Positions 37,365 through 44,884 of a stretch of DNA of 64,000 nucleotides are shown here, piece by piece. The notes under the pieces are model-generated. The model saw only the letters and a program-made list of their open reading frames with translations. It had not been told where the DNA came from and made no database searches. The DNA is from CAVXZE01 sp964615365 (GTDB lineage: Bacteria > Myxococcota_A > UBA9160 > UBA6930). Numbering within the stretch: position 1 is the stretch's first letter; the number at the start of each line of letters is the position of its first letter. A program made the translations under genes and the position numbers. The stretch spans positions 48,555 to 112,554 of the forward strand of contig CAZTOU010000014.1 of assembly GCA_964615365.1 (NCBI GenBank), in the 5' to 3' direction.

Positions 37365-38973
37365 CGATCTCCGCGCCCGAACTCGTGCCGATACGGTCGG
37401 CTCCTGCCGAGATCATGGCGGACGCAGAGGTGACATCCTTGATACCTCCGCTGGCCTTGACCCCTGTCTTTGGGCCCACGGCTCTTCTCATCAGGGACAC
37501 GTCCTCGAGCGTTGCACCGCCTCCTGCGAATCCGGTGCTGGTCTTGACGAAATCCGCACCCGCATCCCTGGCGATCTCGCAGGCCAGGATCTTTTCCTGA
37601 TCCTCGAGCAGGCAGGTCTCAATGATCACCTTGAGTACGGTCTCTCCTCCGGCCGCATCTCGCACCGCCCGGATGTCCTTCTCGACGGCTTTCCGGTCGC
37701 CGGACTTCAAGGCGCCGATGTTCATCACCATGTCCAGTTCATCGGCACCGTCTTCCACCGCGGTTCGTGCTTCGAAAGCCTTGGCGCGGCTGTCCGAGGC
37801 GCCCAACGGGAACCCCACCACGGAGCACACCCTGACGGCGGATCCCTTGAGGTTGTCGGCCGCACGGGCCACGTGACACGGGTTGACACAGACGGCCTTG
37901 AATCCGTATCGGACAGCTTCCTCACAGAGAGCGTCTATCTCGGACCGGGAGGCCTCCGACTTGAGGAGGGTGTGATCGATGAAGCCGGCCATCTCTTCCG
38001 GAGAGATCCCTCCGGCCGTCCCTGCCTTGCCGGCCTCTGCACTGCCGTCGATGTCGGCGAGACCGGCCGGTAGATCCCGGGCCTCGGGGAAGCTCGTCTG
38101 CGTGCCCGGGGACTGTACGCTGATCGCGGCAATGAGGTTTGCTGCTCTCATGGCTTCCTGCACATCCTTTCCCGTGGCCAGGAAATAGGCGAGGCTGCCC
38201 ACGAATGCGTCGCCGGCGCCGGTCGTGTCCACGGCCTTTACCGGTTCCACGGGGACGTATTCAGTTACATCGCCGGTTACGAGCAGGCTGCCTCTCTCAC
38301 CGAGGGTGAGAATCACTATCCCCGCTCCCTTTTCCCTGAGTGTACGGGCTGCGGCCTCGGCCTCCTCCAGGGTCCCCACCGGCATGCCGGTGAGCAACTC
38401 GGTCTCGCTCTCGTTGGGACAGAAGATGTCGCTCAACCGGTAGAGCTCTTCCGGGAGGTCAGGGCGCGCCGGGGCCGGATTGAAGATGGTCCGGACCCCT
38501 TCCTCCCTGGCGACACGCAGGGCGGCGAGCGAGATCTCCAGCGGCACTTCCAGCTGACAGACGAGGATCCGGGCACCGGCGATGGCAGGCCTGGCCGCCT
38601 CGATCTCCTCCACGGTCATCAGGTCGTTGGCCCCCGTCACGATGATTATGGAGTTGCGCCCCTCCGGATCCACGGCGATCGGCGCCACGCCGGAGAAGGC
38701 CCGGTCTGTGAGGTGCACGTGCCGAGCGTCCACGCCCCACCTCTCGAAGTTCTTCCGCGTGTCGCTGCCGAACAGGTCATCACCCACTTTGGTCACCATG
38801 GTGACCTCACCCCCCAGCTTGGCGGCCATGACTGCCTGGTTTGCCCCCTTTCCACCGAAACCCATGCGAAATCGGGACCCGTGAAGGGTCTCCCCCACGG
38901 TGGGGAGCCTGGGCACGTAGCTGATGAGATCCATGTTGCACGCTCCCACGACGCATATACCGGTTCGCTCCAC
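37327..38973 (-). CDS. Ribokinase-deoxyribose-phosphate aldolase fusion
   Basis: This 548-residue protein joins two enzymes. Residues 1-310 are a PfkB ribokinase: CVVGACNMDLISYVPRLP, GFGGKGANQAVMAA, NPAPARPDLPEE and DTTGAGDAFVGSLAY with the catalytic Asp. Residues 330-548 are DeoC: IDHTLLKSEASRSEID, AVCVNPCHVA, DELDMVMNIGAL, the Schiff-base lysine in FVKTSTGFAGGGATLEDV, and GVKASGGIKD. Coupling these would let deoxyribose be phosphorylated and split to glyceraldehyde-3-phosphate and acetaldehyde. GTG 38973 has GGAGG seven bases upstream. Each half is complete, so this is a true fusion in one frame. Confidence 0.92.
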   Translation of the reverse strand: MERTGICVVGACNMDLISYVPRLPTVGETLHGSRFRMGFGGKGANQAVMAAKLGGEVTMVTKVGDDLFGSDTRKNFERWGVDARHVHLTDRAFSGVAPIAVDPEGRNSIIIVTGANDLMTVEEIEAARPAIAGARILVCQLEVPLEISLAALRVAREEGVRTIFNPAPARPDLPEELYRLSDIFCPNESETELLTGMPVGTLEEAEAAARTLREKGAGIVILTLGERGSLLVTGDVTEYVPVEPVKAVDTTGAGDAFVGSLAYFLATGKDVQEAMRAANLIAAISVQSPGTQTSFPEARDLPAGLADIDGSAEAGKAGTAGGISPEEMAGFIDHTLLKSEASRSEIDALCEEAVRYGFKAVCVNPCHVARAADNLKGSAVRVCSVVGFPLGASDSRAKAFEARTAVEDGADELDMVMNIGALKSGDRKAVEKDIRAVRDAAGGETVLKVIIETCLLEDQEKILACEIARDAGADFVKTSTGFAGGGATLEDVSLMRRAVGPKTGVKASGGIKDVTSASAMISAGADRIGTSSGAEIVNGAGKSTWPSR

Positions 38974-39033
38974 CTGGCAGCCTCCTCGATAGAGTTGAAA
39001 GGGAGATCTGAATGGATTGCGGCTCCGACGCCT

Positions 39034-39294
39034 TCAGCCCCGGACCATGACCAACAGCGTCTTGAACCTCTCCACGGCGTTCAGCGCGTGCGGGACGTCG
39101 GCCGGCATGAGCACGGTCTCCCCGGAAGAGGCCTCCACGGTCTTGCCCCCGATGATAAGCTCCACTCTACCTTCGAGCACCTGGGCGTGGCCGAGAAAGA
39201 CCTGGAGAGATCGCTCGGGAACAAGGGGAGAGGACGCGATGGCCTTGATGGAAAAGACGAAGTTCTGGCGGCGGATGGGTGCGATGCTGAACAC
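39034..39294 (-). CDS. Small cupin-domain protein (start uncertain, possibly truncated)
   Basis: The C-terminal 60 residues are clearly a cupin: HAQVLEGRVELIIGGKTVEA, SSGETVLMPADVPHALNAVE, RFKTLLVMV. The usual first metal-binding motif (E-H-x-H) upstream is not visible, and the N-terminus overlaps the start of the convergent-strand GrdB-like gene. GTG 39294 is only a possible start, without a ribosome site. It lies just upstream of the ribokinase fusion on the same strand and may have been cut by the rearrangement that brought the neighbouring gene. Confidence 0.5.
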   Translation of the reverse strand: MFSIAPIRRQNFVFSIKAIASSPLVPERSLQVFLGHAQVLEGRVELIIGGKTVEASSGETVLMPADVPHALNAVERFKTLLVMVRG

Positions 39295-40114
39295 GGGAAC
39301 CGGCGCCGCGGTCAACAAGGTGACCGGTGACCTGGTCAACCGGGTCACCGCGACAGCGATGACGCCACGCCTTTCCGGCGACGTGCCGTGGACCCTGCCG
39401 ACCAAACCGCTCGCCGAGTCGGCGGTGGCGCTCGTCTCCACGGCGGGCTTTCACCTACGGGGCGACGAGCCGTTCGACGTGGACGCGCAGCTCGGCGACC
39501 CGAGCTTTCGCTCCTTCCCCAAGGACGTCCAGGCGAATGACCTGGTCGTCTCCCACACCCACTACCCGCACCGCTACGTCGACGCCGACGTCAACGTCCT
39601 GCTGCCGATCGACCGCCTGCGCGAGCTGGAGAGCGCAGGTGCGCTGCGAGTCGCGCCGCGCGTTTTCTCGTTCGGCTTCGTCGGGACGATCACCCGGGAG
39701 ATCGTCGATCCGGAAGCCGGCACGGCGCACACCCTGGCCCAGGAGCTGAAGGCGGACCAGGTGGACCTGGTGCTGCTGGTCCCTGCCTGACCGCTCTGCA
39801 ACCGGGCCGGGGGCCTGGTCAGCCGCGTCGTCGAGTCTCATGGAATCCCGACCGCGAACCTGTCGATCAACCGCGGCATCTCGGAGAAGATCCGCGCGCC
39901 GAGGACGCTGTTTGTCCACTTTCCGCACGGTGCCAGCTTCGGCGAGCCGGGCAACGCGAATCAGCAGCTCACGATCCTGCGCGATCTGCTGTCCCTCGTC
40001 TACGAGGTGACCGAGCCGGGCGCGATCGTCGACGCGACGTACCGCTGGAGACGCACGGAGTACGCGCCGATCGGGCCGGAGGCGTTTGCCGGGCTGGGGC
40101 CGACGGGAGCGTGA
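39239..40114 (+). CDS. GrdB/PrdB-like reductase family protein, candidate selenoprotein
   Basis: Read through the in-frame TGA at 39788-39790, this is one 291-residue protein of the glycine/sarcosine/betaine reductase selenoprotein B family. Landmarks: VPWTLPTKPLAESAVALVST, the segment LKADQVDLVLLVPA, then U184-PLC, NRAGGLVSRVVESHGIPTAN, GISEKIRAPRTLFVHFPHG, GEPGNANQQ, and IVDATYRWRR. Sec184-x-x-Cys187 is a redox motif placed where relatives have Sec or Cys. The 107 codons after TGA match the family C-terminus. ATG 39239 follows GGGGAGAGG. A bSECIS-like hairpin follows the TGA. Selenocysteine insertion genes are not in the window; whether the host has them is unknown. Confidence 0.75.
39801..39819 (+). 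promoter_or_regulatory. bSECIS-like hairpin after UGA
   Basis: ACCGGGCC (39801-39808) pairs with GGCCTGGT (39812-39819), eight base pairs with one G-U, closing a GGG loop at 39809-39811. The loop is 18 bases after the UGA, inside the 16-37 base range known for bacterial SECIS elements, and begins with G as in the accepted consensus. Confidence 0.5.
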
Positions 40115-40150
40115 TCGAAGGCGGCACCCACCTGGAGGGGAGGAAGTGTC

Positions 40151-41482
40151 TCAAAGGGAACGCGGGCCGGCAGTGACGGAGTTGGGGCGCCGGTCGCGCC
40201 CGCGGCTGCGACGCCGACTCGAGGTGCCGTTGCCGGTACGTCGCCGCGCGTGGGGTCGGCGTTCTTGCTCCGGGCGTGCCGCGGGCTGGTTCCGGCGGGT
40301 CGCCTCGAGCGCGGTTGGCGTCTGCAGCTTCTGGATCTTTCGCCGGGTGAGACGCTCGATGGACGCGAGCTGTTCGCGCTCGTCGGCCCCGCAGAGCGAC
40401 AGGGCCGTTCCGCTGGCGCCGGCGCGGCACGTTCGCCCCACCCGGTGGACGTAGGTCTCGGGCTCGTTCGGGATATCGAAGTTGATGACGGTGTCGATGT
40501 CCTCGACGTGGATGCCGCGTGCCGCGACGTCAGTGGCGACTAGCACGCGCGTCCGCCCGCGCTTGAAGCCCTCGAGCGTGCGGACCCGGGTGCTCTGCGA
40601 CTTGTCACCGTGGATGGCCGCGGCCTCGACACCCTCGCGGCTGAGGCTTCGCGCGAGCCTGTCCGCCCGGCGCTTGGTCCGGGTGAAGACGAGCGCCCGG
40701 GCGATCTCGTCGCTCGCGAGGAGCGTGAGGAGCAAGCCGAGCTTGCGCGACCCATCCACGAAGTAGACCGACTGGGAGAGCGGCTCCACGGTCGAGGAGA
40801 TCGGATCGACGGTGACTTCGACCGGCTCGTAGAGGAGCCGGGTCGCGAGCTCGCGGATCTCGCGGGGCTGGGTCGCCGAGAAGAGCAGCGTCTGGCGCTC
40901 GCCCGGAAGCGCCTTGGTGATCCGGCGGACGTCGGGGATGAACCCCATGTCGAGCATTCGGTCGGCCTCGTCTAGGACGAACATCTCCACCCGGGAGAGG
41001 TCCACCTCGCCGTCGCCCATCAGGTCGAGGAGCCTTCCGGGCGTGGCGACCAGGACGTCGACGCCGCGGCGGAGCGCCGTCACCTGGGGCCGCTTGGCGA
41101 CGCCTCCGAAGACCACCCCGCAGCGAATGCGGCCGCCGGGTGTGTAGCTCTGGAAGCTCTCGGCGATCTGCGCGGCGAGCTCGCGCGTCGGGGCGAGCAC
41201 CAGGGCGCGGATCGGCCGGCGGCGACTGTCGGGCTCGATGCGCAGCAGCTCGTCGAGGATGGGGAGGGCAAAGGCTGCGGTCTTTCCGGTTCCGGTCTGG
41301 GCGCAGGCGAGCAGGTCGCGGGCTTTGAGGGCGTGGGGGATGGCGTGTCGCTGAATCGGAGTCGGCTCGGTGTAGCCGAGGGTCTGGAGGACGGTGATCA
41401 GCTCGGGATCGAGATCCAGGGTCTCGAAGCCGCGCGCGGAGTTGCGCGGGCGGGTTTCTTGGTTGATTGCAGAGGTAGACAA
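40151..41482 (-). CDS. rhlE: DEAD-box RNA helicase, RhlE-type
   Basis: This 443-residue helicase shows Q-motif GYTEPTPIQRHAIP, motif I AQTGTGKTAAF, Ia PTRELAAQI, Ib TPGRLLD, II VLDEADRMLDMGF, III FSATQP, IV ALVFTRTKRRADRLA, V ATDVAARGIHV and VI HRVGRTCRAG, followed by an Arg-rich tail suited to RNA binding. It unwinds RNA in ribosome assembly or decay. TTG 41482 is preferred as start because AGGAAA precedes it and the helicase domain follows soon; a GTG at 41557 would add 25 poorly conserved residues. Confidence 0.93.
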   Translation of the reverse strand: MSTSAINQETRPRNSARGFETLDLDPELITVLQTLGYTEPTPIQRHAIPHALKARDLLACAQTGTGKTAAFALPILDELLRIEPDSRRRPIRALVLAPTRELAAQIAESFQSYTPGGRIRCGVVFGGVAKRPQVTALRRGVDVLVATPGRLLDLMGDGEVDLSRVEMFVLDEADRMLDMGFIPDVRRITKALPGERQTLLFSATQPREIRELATRLLYEPVEVTVDPISSTVEPLSQSVYFVDGSRKLGLLLTLLASDEIARALVFTRTKRRADRLARSLSREGVEAAAIHGDKSQSTRVRTLEGFKRGRTRVLVATDVAARGIHVEDIDTVINFDIPNEPETYVHRVGRTCRAGASGTALSLCGADEREQLASIERLTRRKIQKLQTPTALEATRRNQPAARPEQERRPHARRRTGNGTSSRRRSRGRDRRPNSVTAGPRSL

Positions 41483-41702
41483 ATGGGTTTCCTGTCGTGG
41501 CGCTTGCAGCAGGCGAGTGGTGCCTGCGCTTTGCGCGCGAGTCGGCGGTTTCTCCACGCGAGCCTCGTGCTCACATGGGCAGCTTCGAAACGAACACCGG
41601 GCCGACTTGCAGACTGAGGCGAGGCTCGGAAGGAAAGGCGGGCAGGGCCTGTCTAGAGGCTGGTGGGAATGTAACGAACCTCGGCAGAACCTGCCTGGAG
41701 CC

Positions 41703-42203
41703 TTAGCGCGGTCGGAGCGGTTGGCTCTTCGGGGGCGCTTTGGCCGGGCTCAGCCCGGCTAGACTTTCCTCCGACGGGGCGCCGCGGTGGATGGTGAGGA
41801 TCTGGTTCTGCAGAATCTCCCAGGTCCAGCTGTACATGGCGTCCGCTGGCTTGGCCGTCTTCGGCCTGGTGCACATGAGCTCGCGTCGGCCCCAGAGCAG
41901 GAAGTAGGGCCGCTCCTCCTCCCGGGCAATGCGAAGCTCGGTGCCCACGCGCTCCGAGCGGTCGGTGTGCTCGCCGCAGATGATGATGACCTCGTCCGCC
42001 TCCCGGATGTCGCGGCGCAGCCCCTCGTCCCAGAAATCGGCTGGGGCCCGGGCCCTGGATCGAGCCGAGATCTCGAATCCGGTCGGCGACTTCGATGCCT
42101 GCTCGACGAGCCGATCGTGCAGATCCACGTCGTGCTCGCGGTCGTAGCTCACGAAGACGCGAATCGGCTCCGACCCCACTCCGAAACGTACCGATTCGAA
42201 CAT
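41703..42203 (-). CDS. TIR-like (MTH538/ThsB-type) domain protein, copy 2
   Basis: This 166-residue paralogue of the 34791-35225 protein shares the strand RVFVSYDREHDVDLHDRL, GFEISARS, DEVIIICGEHT, TELRIAREEE (Glu89) and the C-terminal YFLLWGRRELMCTRP / MYSWTWEILQNQI. It adds a Pro/Lys-rich tail (APPKSQPLRPR). The gene start directly abuts an IS3-type orfA remnant whose frame runs into this ATG region, so the promoter may be element-derived. Same family reasoning applies: signal-making TIR of anti-phage type possible, but no effector gene is adjacent. Confidence 0.75.
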   Translation of the reverse strand: MFESVRFGVGSEPIRVFVSYDREHDVDLHDRLVEQASKSPTGFEISARSRARAPADFWDEGLRRDIREADEVIIICGEHTDRSERVGTELRIAREEERPYFLLWGRRELMCTRPKTAKPADAMYSWTWEILQNQILTIHRGAPSEESLAGLSPAKAPPKSQPLRPR

Positions 42204-42292
42204 CGCAGCTCCTCCGGCGTTCGTCCCGCACGCACCAGCTCCACCATCCGCTTCCGGAACTCCGGCGGATACGGCAGTCGACTCTTCGGCAT
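42204..42292 (-). mobile_element. IS3-family OrfA N-terminal remnant
   Basis: ATG 42292 begins MPKSRLPYPPEFRKRMVELV then RAGRTPEELR, the start of an IS3-type helix-turn-helix transposase. It stops being recognisable exactly at the TIR-like ATG. About 30 of the normal 100 residues remain. Confidence 0.65.
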
Positions 42293-42330
42293 CGTGGACT
42301 CCTCTCTCCCAAGTGGTGAGGTATCCACGA

Positions 42331-42357
42331 AACCGGGTCAACTCCAAGGACCCGGTT
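42331..42357. repeat. Perfect 9-bp inverted repeat, IS end or operator
   Basis: AACCGGGTC (42331-42339) and GACCCGGTT (42349-42357) are perfect inverted repeats with a 9-base spacer, 39 bases upstream of the IS3 orfA remnant. They could include the element's terminus or be a transcription-factor site for the leftward TIR-like gene. Confidence 0.5.
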
Positions 42358-42483
42358 CGCCGTAGCGACCTGATGCTCATGGCTGGGTTTCACGCATGGG
42401 ATTCCTGTCGTCGCAGTGGCTTGGGAGCCAGCTGCGGCTCTCTTGCTCCGAGTCGCTAAATATATGTAGATAATAAAATCTGT

Positions 42484-42506
42484 CAAGCATTTGTGCATAA
42501 TGCTTG
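42484..42506. promoter_or_regulatory. Inverted-repeat operator upstream of XRE gene
   Basis: CAAGCATT (42484-42491) and AATGCTTG (42499-42506) are perfect inverted repeats with a 7-base spacer, 33 bases ahead of the XRE gene, within AT-rich sequence. XRE dimers commonly bind such sites and repress their own gene. Confidence 0.6.
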
Positions 42507-42539
42507 ATTAACTATGCATCTTTCGCCATACTGCAGCGC

Positions 42540-42944
42540 ATGACAGAAGGCGGCAGACGACCCCGGCGCAAGGCCCGCACCGCCTTCGAAAGCCGGCCCA
42601 GCGAGCTCGGCGCCCTGCTGGCCGATCTACGGACGGCCAAGGGGCTCTCACTCCGGGAGGTCGAAGAGGCCACGGGCAATGCCGTTTCGAACGCGTACTT
42701 GAGCCAGCTCGAGAACGGAAAGATCAAGAAGCCGTCGCCCAACGTGCTGCACCGCCTGGCGGAGGTCTACGTCGTGCCCTACGAGGCATTGATGGAGAAG
42801 GCCGGATACCTGCTGCCCTCCGAGGGCGAAGGCGGGAGCCGCAAGAGGTTGGCGGCCTTCGCGATCGACGATCTGACCGCCGAGGAGGAGGAAGAGCTCC
42901 TCAAGTACCTGGCGTTCCTTCGCTCCCGCAAGTCGTCGTCATGA
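42540..42944 (+). CDS. XRE-family transcriptional regulator
   Basis: This 134-residue protein has a helix-turn-helix: LGALLADLRTAKGLSLREVE, NAYLSQLENGKIKKPSPNVL, HRLAEVYVVPYEALMEKAGY (about 30-95), and an acidic C-terminal tail (DDLTAEEEEELLKYLAFLRS). Proteins of this size and tail resemble toxin-antitoxin or stress regulators. ATG 42540 is chosen because the operator-like repeat lies upstream; no good ribosome site is apparent. Its base composition is close to its neighbours, but the intergenic flanks are markedly AT-rich. Confidence 0.82.
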   Translation: MTEGGRRPRRKARTAFESRPSELGALLADLRTAKGLSLREVEEATGNAVSNAYLSQLENGKIKKPSPNVLHRLAEVYVVPYEALMEKAGYLLPSEGEGGSRKRLAAFAIDDLTAEEEEELLKYLAFLRSRKSSS

Positions 42945-42984
42945 GCCGGGATCTCCACAGGATCTTGGAGCCGCTGCTTCTCGC

Positions 42985-43012
42985 TTGACAAAATTTGCAT
43001 ATTTAGTATCAT
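42985..43012 (+). promoter_or_regulatory. Sigma-70-type promoter
   Basis: TTGACA (42985-42990) and TATCAT (43007-43012) are separated by 16 bases in an AT-rich island. It would serve the rightward GIY-YIG-like gene at 43220, leaving about a 200-base leader in which I see no clear structure. Confidence 0.5.
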
Positions 43013-43219
43013 TAGCAACCACCGGGCTTGACGAGGCAGGGACTCAGACAGAGTTGCCAAGCGGCCCCACGAGAAGAGGGACCCCCTTCCCACCCTTCCG
43101 ATCCGCCAGACACTCAGGACCGCTGCTGTCCGGATCGCCCAGCAAGAGCCCTACCCGAATCGCCTACTGCCTGCTGATCCACTGCGCGCAGAGCGGCCGG
43201 GTATGACAATGAGGCAATC

Positions 43220-43843
43220 ATGGAACAGAGCGAAGGCGGATACTTCGCGGACGGCCGGTCGGTGATCGTGCACGAAGCGTCACTGCAAGGGAGCTGCATC
43301 TGTTGCGGGAGGCTCCATCAACTCGAACGCCCGCTTGAGTTCCACCCCGTCTGTCCCACCTGCCAGGGGAGCTATCCGATGGGGTCGCTGGAGATGAACG
43401 GATCCTATCCGCTCAGCCACGAGACCATCGATCAGGTGGTGAGCCGGACGTCACCCGGCAACTACGCCCTCGGCTACATGGATGGCACGACGTTCATGGT
43501 GTTCTACGTAGGTTGCTCGGAGTCCGACGTGAAACGCCGCCTGCACGAGTGGGTTGACGCACCGAGCCGGTCCCGCAAGTATGCTCCCTCCGCCAAGGCG
43601 GCGTACGGATATCGACACCGGGGACCCTTGCCCCTCGGCGTTCCGGCGCTCGATCGCGTCGGGATCGCTGTGGGCAGCAGCTACACCCGCTTCGCATTCA
43701 GCTTCGCACGCTCAGCCGAAGCGGCATTCGAGAAGGAGTGCCGCAACTACCACGACTTCGGGGGCAGCGACGTCCTCGACAACGAGGCCGACCCCGTATC
43801 GACCGCGGGTAGCTCTGAGGACTGCCCGAGCCATGGCGAGTAG
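43220..43843 (+). CDS. Zinc-ribbon plus GIY-YIG-like nuclease-domain protein
   Basis: The 207-residue protein starts with a zinc-ribbon-like part (CICCG at 26-30, CPTC at 45-48). Next is a GIY-YIG-type fold: GNYALG at 80-85 as the first strand, FYVGCSESDVKRRLHEW (about 95-111) as the second strand and the arginine helix, and AFEKECRNYHDFGG near 169-182 with the metal-binding Glu. Most proteins of this kind cut DNA or RNA. It is preceded by an AT-rich promoter and followed by two small genes, in a mobile-DNA-rich area. Function in the host is unknown. Confidence 0.65.
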   Translation: MEQSEGGYFADGRSVIVHEASLQGSCICCGRLHQLERPLEFHPVCPTCQGSYPMGSLEMNGSYPLSHETIDQVVSRTSPGNYALGYMDGTTFMVFYVGCSESDVKRRLHEWVDAPSRSRKYAPSAKAAYGYRHRGPLPLGVPALDRVGIAVGSSYTRFAFSFARSAEAAFEKECRNYHDFGGSDVLDNEADPVSTAGSSEDCPSHGE

Positions 43844-43971
43844 CTTGAGCTGACGAAGACTGCCTCGGTGGACCTTCTCGACGATCCAGCCTCACCCGGC
43901 ATCGCCAAGCCCGCGAGAGGCCAGTGATTTCGTCCCCAACGAATCAAGAGAACACACAGGGAGCACGACGA

Positions 43972-44175
43972 ATGCTGCGGGAGCGTTGCCCCAACGACAA
44001 TCATGGACGCGCGGTAGTGACGGTACGCTTCTGTCCAACTTGCGGCGTGGTCGTGAACGAGAAAATCCTCGCAAGAGGGTGCTCCCCGGAGAAACATGCG
44101 AGAATGCGCCGTGTGCGAAGTATCTATTGCGTGGATTGCGGCCAAGGGCTCGTCCAGAAGAGATCGGGTCGATGA
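43972..44175 (+). CDS. Small zinc-ribbon protein
   Basis: The 67-residue protein MLRERCPNDNHGRAVVTVRF continues CPTCGVVVNEKI, and later HARMRRVRSIYCVDCGQGLV. Two C-x-x-C pairs (CPTC, CVDC) with basic residues between suggest a structural zinc ribbon. GGGAGCACGACGA before ATG 43972 contains a usable ribosome site. No function is evident. Confidence 0.5.
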   Translation: MLRERCPNDNHGRAVVTVRFCPTCGVVVNEKILARGCSPEKHARMRRVRSIYCVDCGQGLVQKRSGR

Positions 44176-44281
44176 GCAGCAGCTCGGGTCCCCGTGAGAC
44201 CCTCTCCCTGCAAGGCCTTCGTGATTCAGCGGCGAAGCGGTTCGCCCCGGTCATCGGCGGGCAACGCGCAGAGGTGCGACG

Positions 44282-44467
44282 ATGAGGCAGTGGCTGGTCG
44301 AATTCGACGGGGGCAAGGAGCACATCGAAGCCGACGAGGTGGAAATCACAGCTTCGGGTGTGCTCGTCTTCTACAAGTTCGCTTCGCGGATCGAGAGCGA
44401 ACGAACGCTGCTGACGGCATTTTCGCCAGGTCTGTGGCGGCGATGCCAGCTCGAGAGCTCCGACTGA
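44282..44467 (+). CDS. Small hypothetical protein
   Basis: This 61-residue protein begins MRQWLVEFDGGKEHIEADEV and continues with TASGVLVFYKFASRIESER. Its alternating hydrophobic pattern suggests a small beta-rich fold like phage or mobile-element accessory proteins. It starts after GAGGTGCGACG. Lacking a recognised family, I call it only because composition and start look real. Confidence 0.45.
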   Translation: MRQWLVEFDGGKEHIEADEVEITASGVLVFYKFASRIESERTLLTAFSPGLWRRCQLESSD

Positions 44468-44694
44468 ATCGGCTACCAGCAGACTTGGTCTGTTCCTGGG
44501 CATGACCCAGCCGTCGAGGGGCTCGGGAGGCCGAGTATTTTCGCGGAGAGCTCAGGTCTCGTGGGGCGATCGCCGGCGCGGGTCCCCCGAAAGCTGCTCC
44601 ACTACGTGAGCCAGTTCTCGAGCCGTTGAAGGATCGGCACGAGTCCCCATGCGAAGACGCGGGGGGAGAGACGAAGATCCGATAAACCCGCGTC

Positions 44695-44779
44695 TGTGCT
44701 TCCCGAGACAGGGCTGACACATCGTTCCGGACACATGGTTTACACAACCGGCATTTGGGGAGCGCCCGGATGCCGTGGA
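44695..44779 (+). repeat. 85-bp perfect direct repeat, copy A (IS481-like end)
   Basis: Positions 44695-44779 are identical to 46426-46510. The sequence starts TGTGCTTCCCGAGACAGGGC and ends in the first codons of an IS481-type transposase (MPW). At copy B the left end matches an insertion point in an integrase remnant, so 44695 and 46426 are likely the left tip of one element. Confidence 0.75.
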
Positions 44780-44858
44780 GAACGTGTAGACCGATGGACG
44801 AACGCCTCCGATTCATTGCCCGCCTGCTCGAGGGCGAGAAGATGGCACCTCTTTTCGG
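44770..44858 (+). mobile_element. IS481-family transposase N-terminal remnant
   Basis: ATG 44770 reads MPWRTCRPMDERLRFIARLL then EGEKMAPLFG, like the start of IS481 transposases (MDERLRFVARLLEGEKM). Recognisable sequence ends near 44858, just before the end of the convergent Fic gene; the rest is gone. Confidence 0.65.
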
Positions 44859-44884
44859 GACCGGAGCCCCGGACCATGGACGAC

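Noticed and set aside
41703..42203. Complete Thoeris system
   Set aside because: Only ThsB-like genes are seen; no SIR2/SLOG ThsA or membrane effector lies in the window.
44552..44700. Leftward frame ending LVPILQRLENWLT near 44600
   Set aside because: It could be a gene remnant in the IS-rich area, but I recognise no family and the start is absent.
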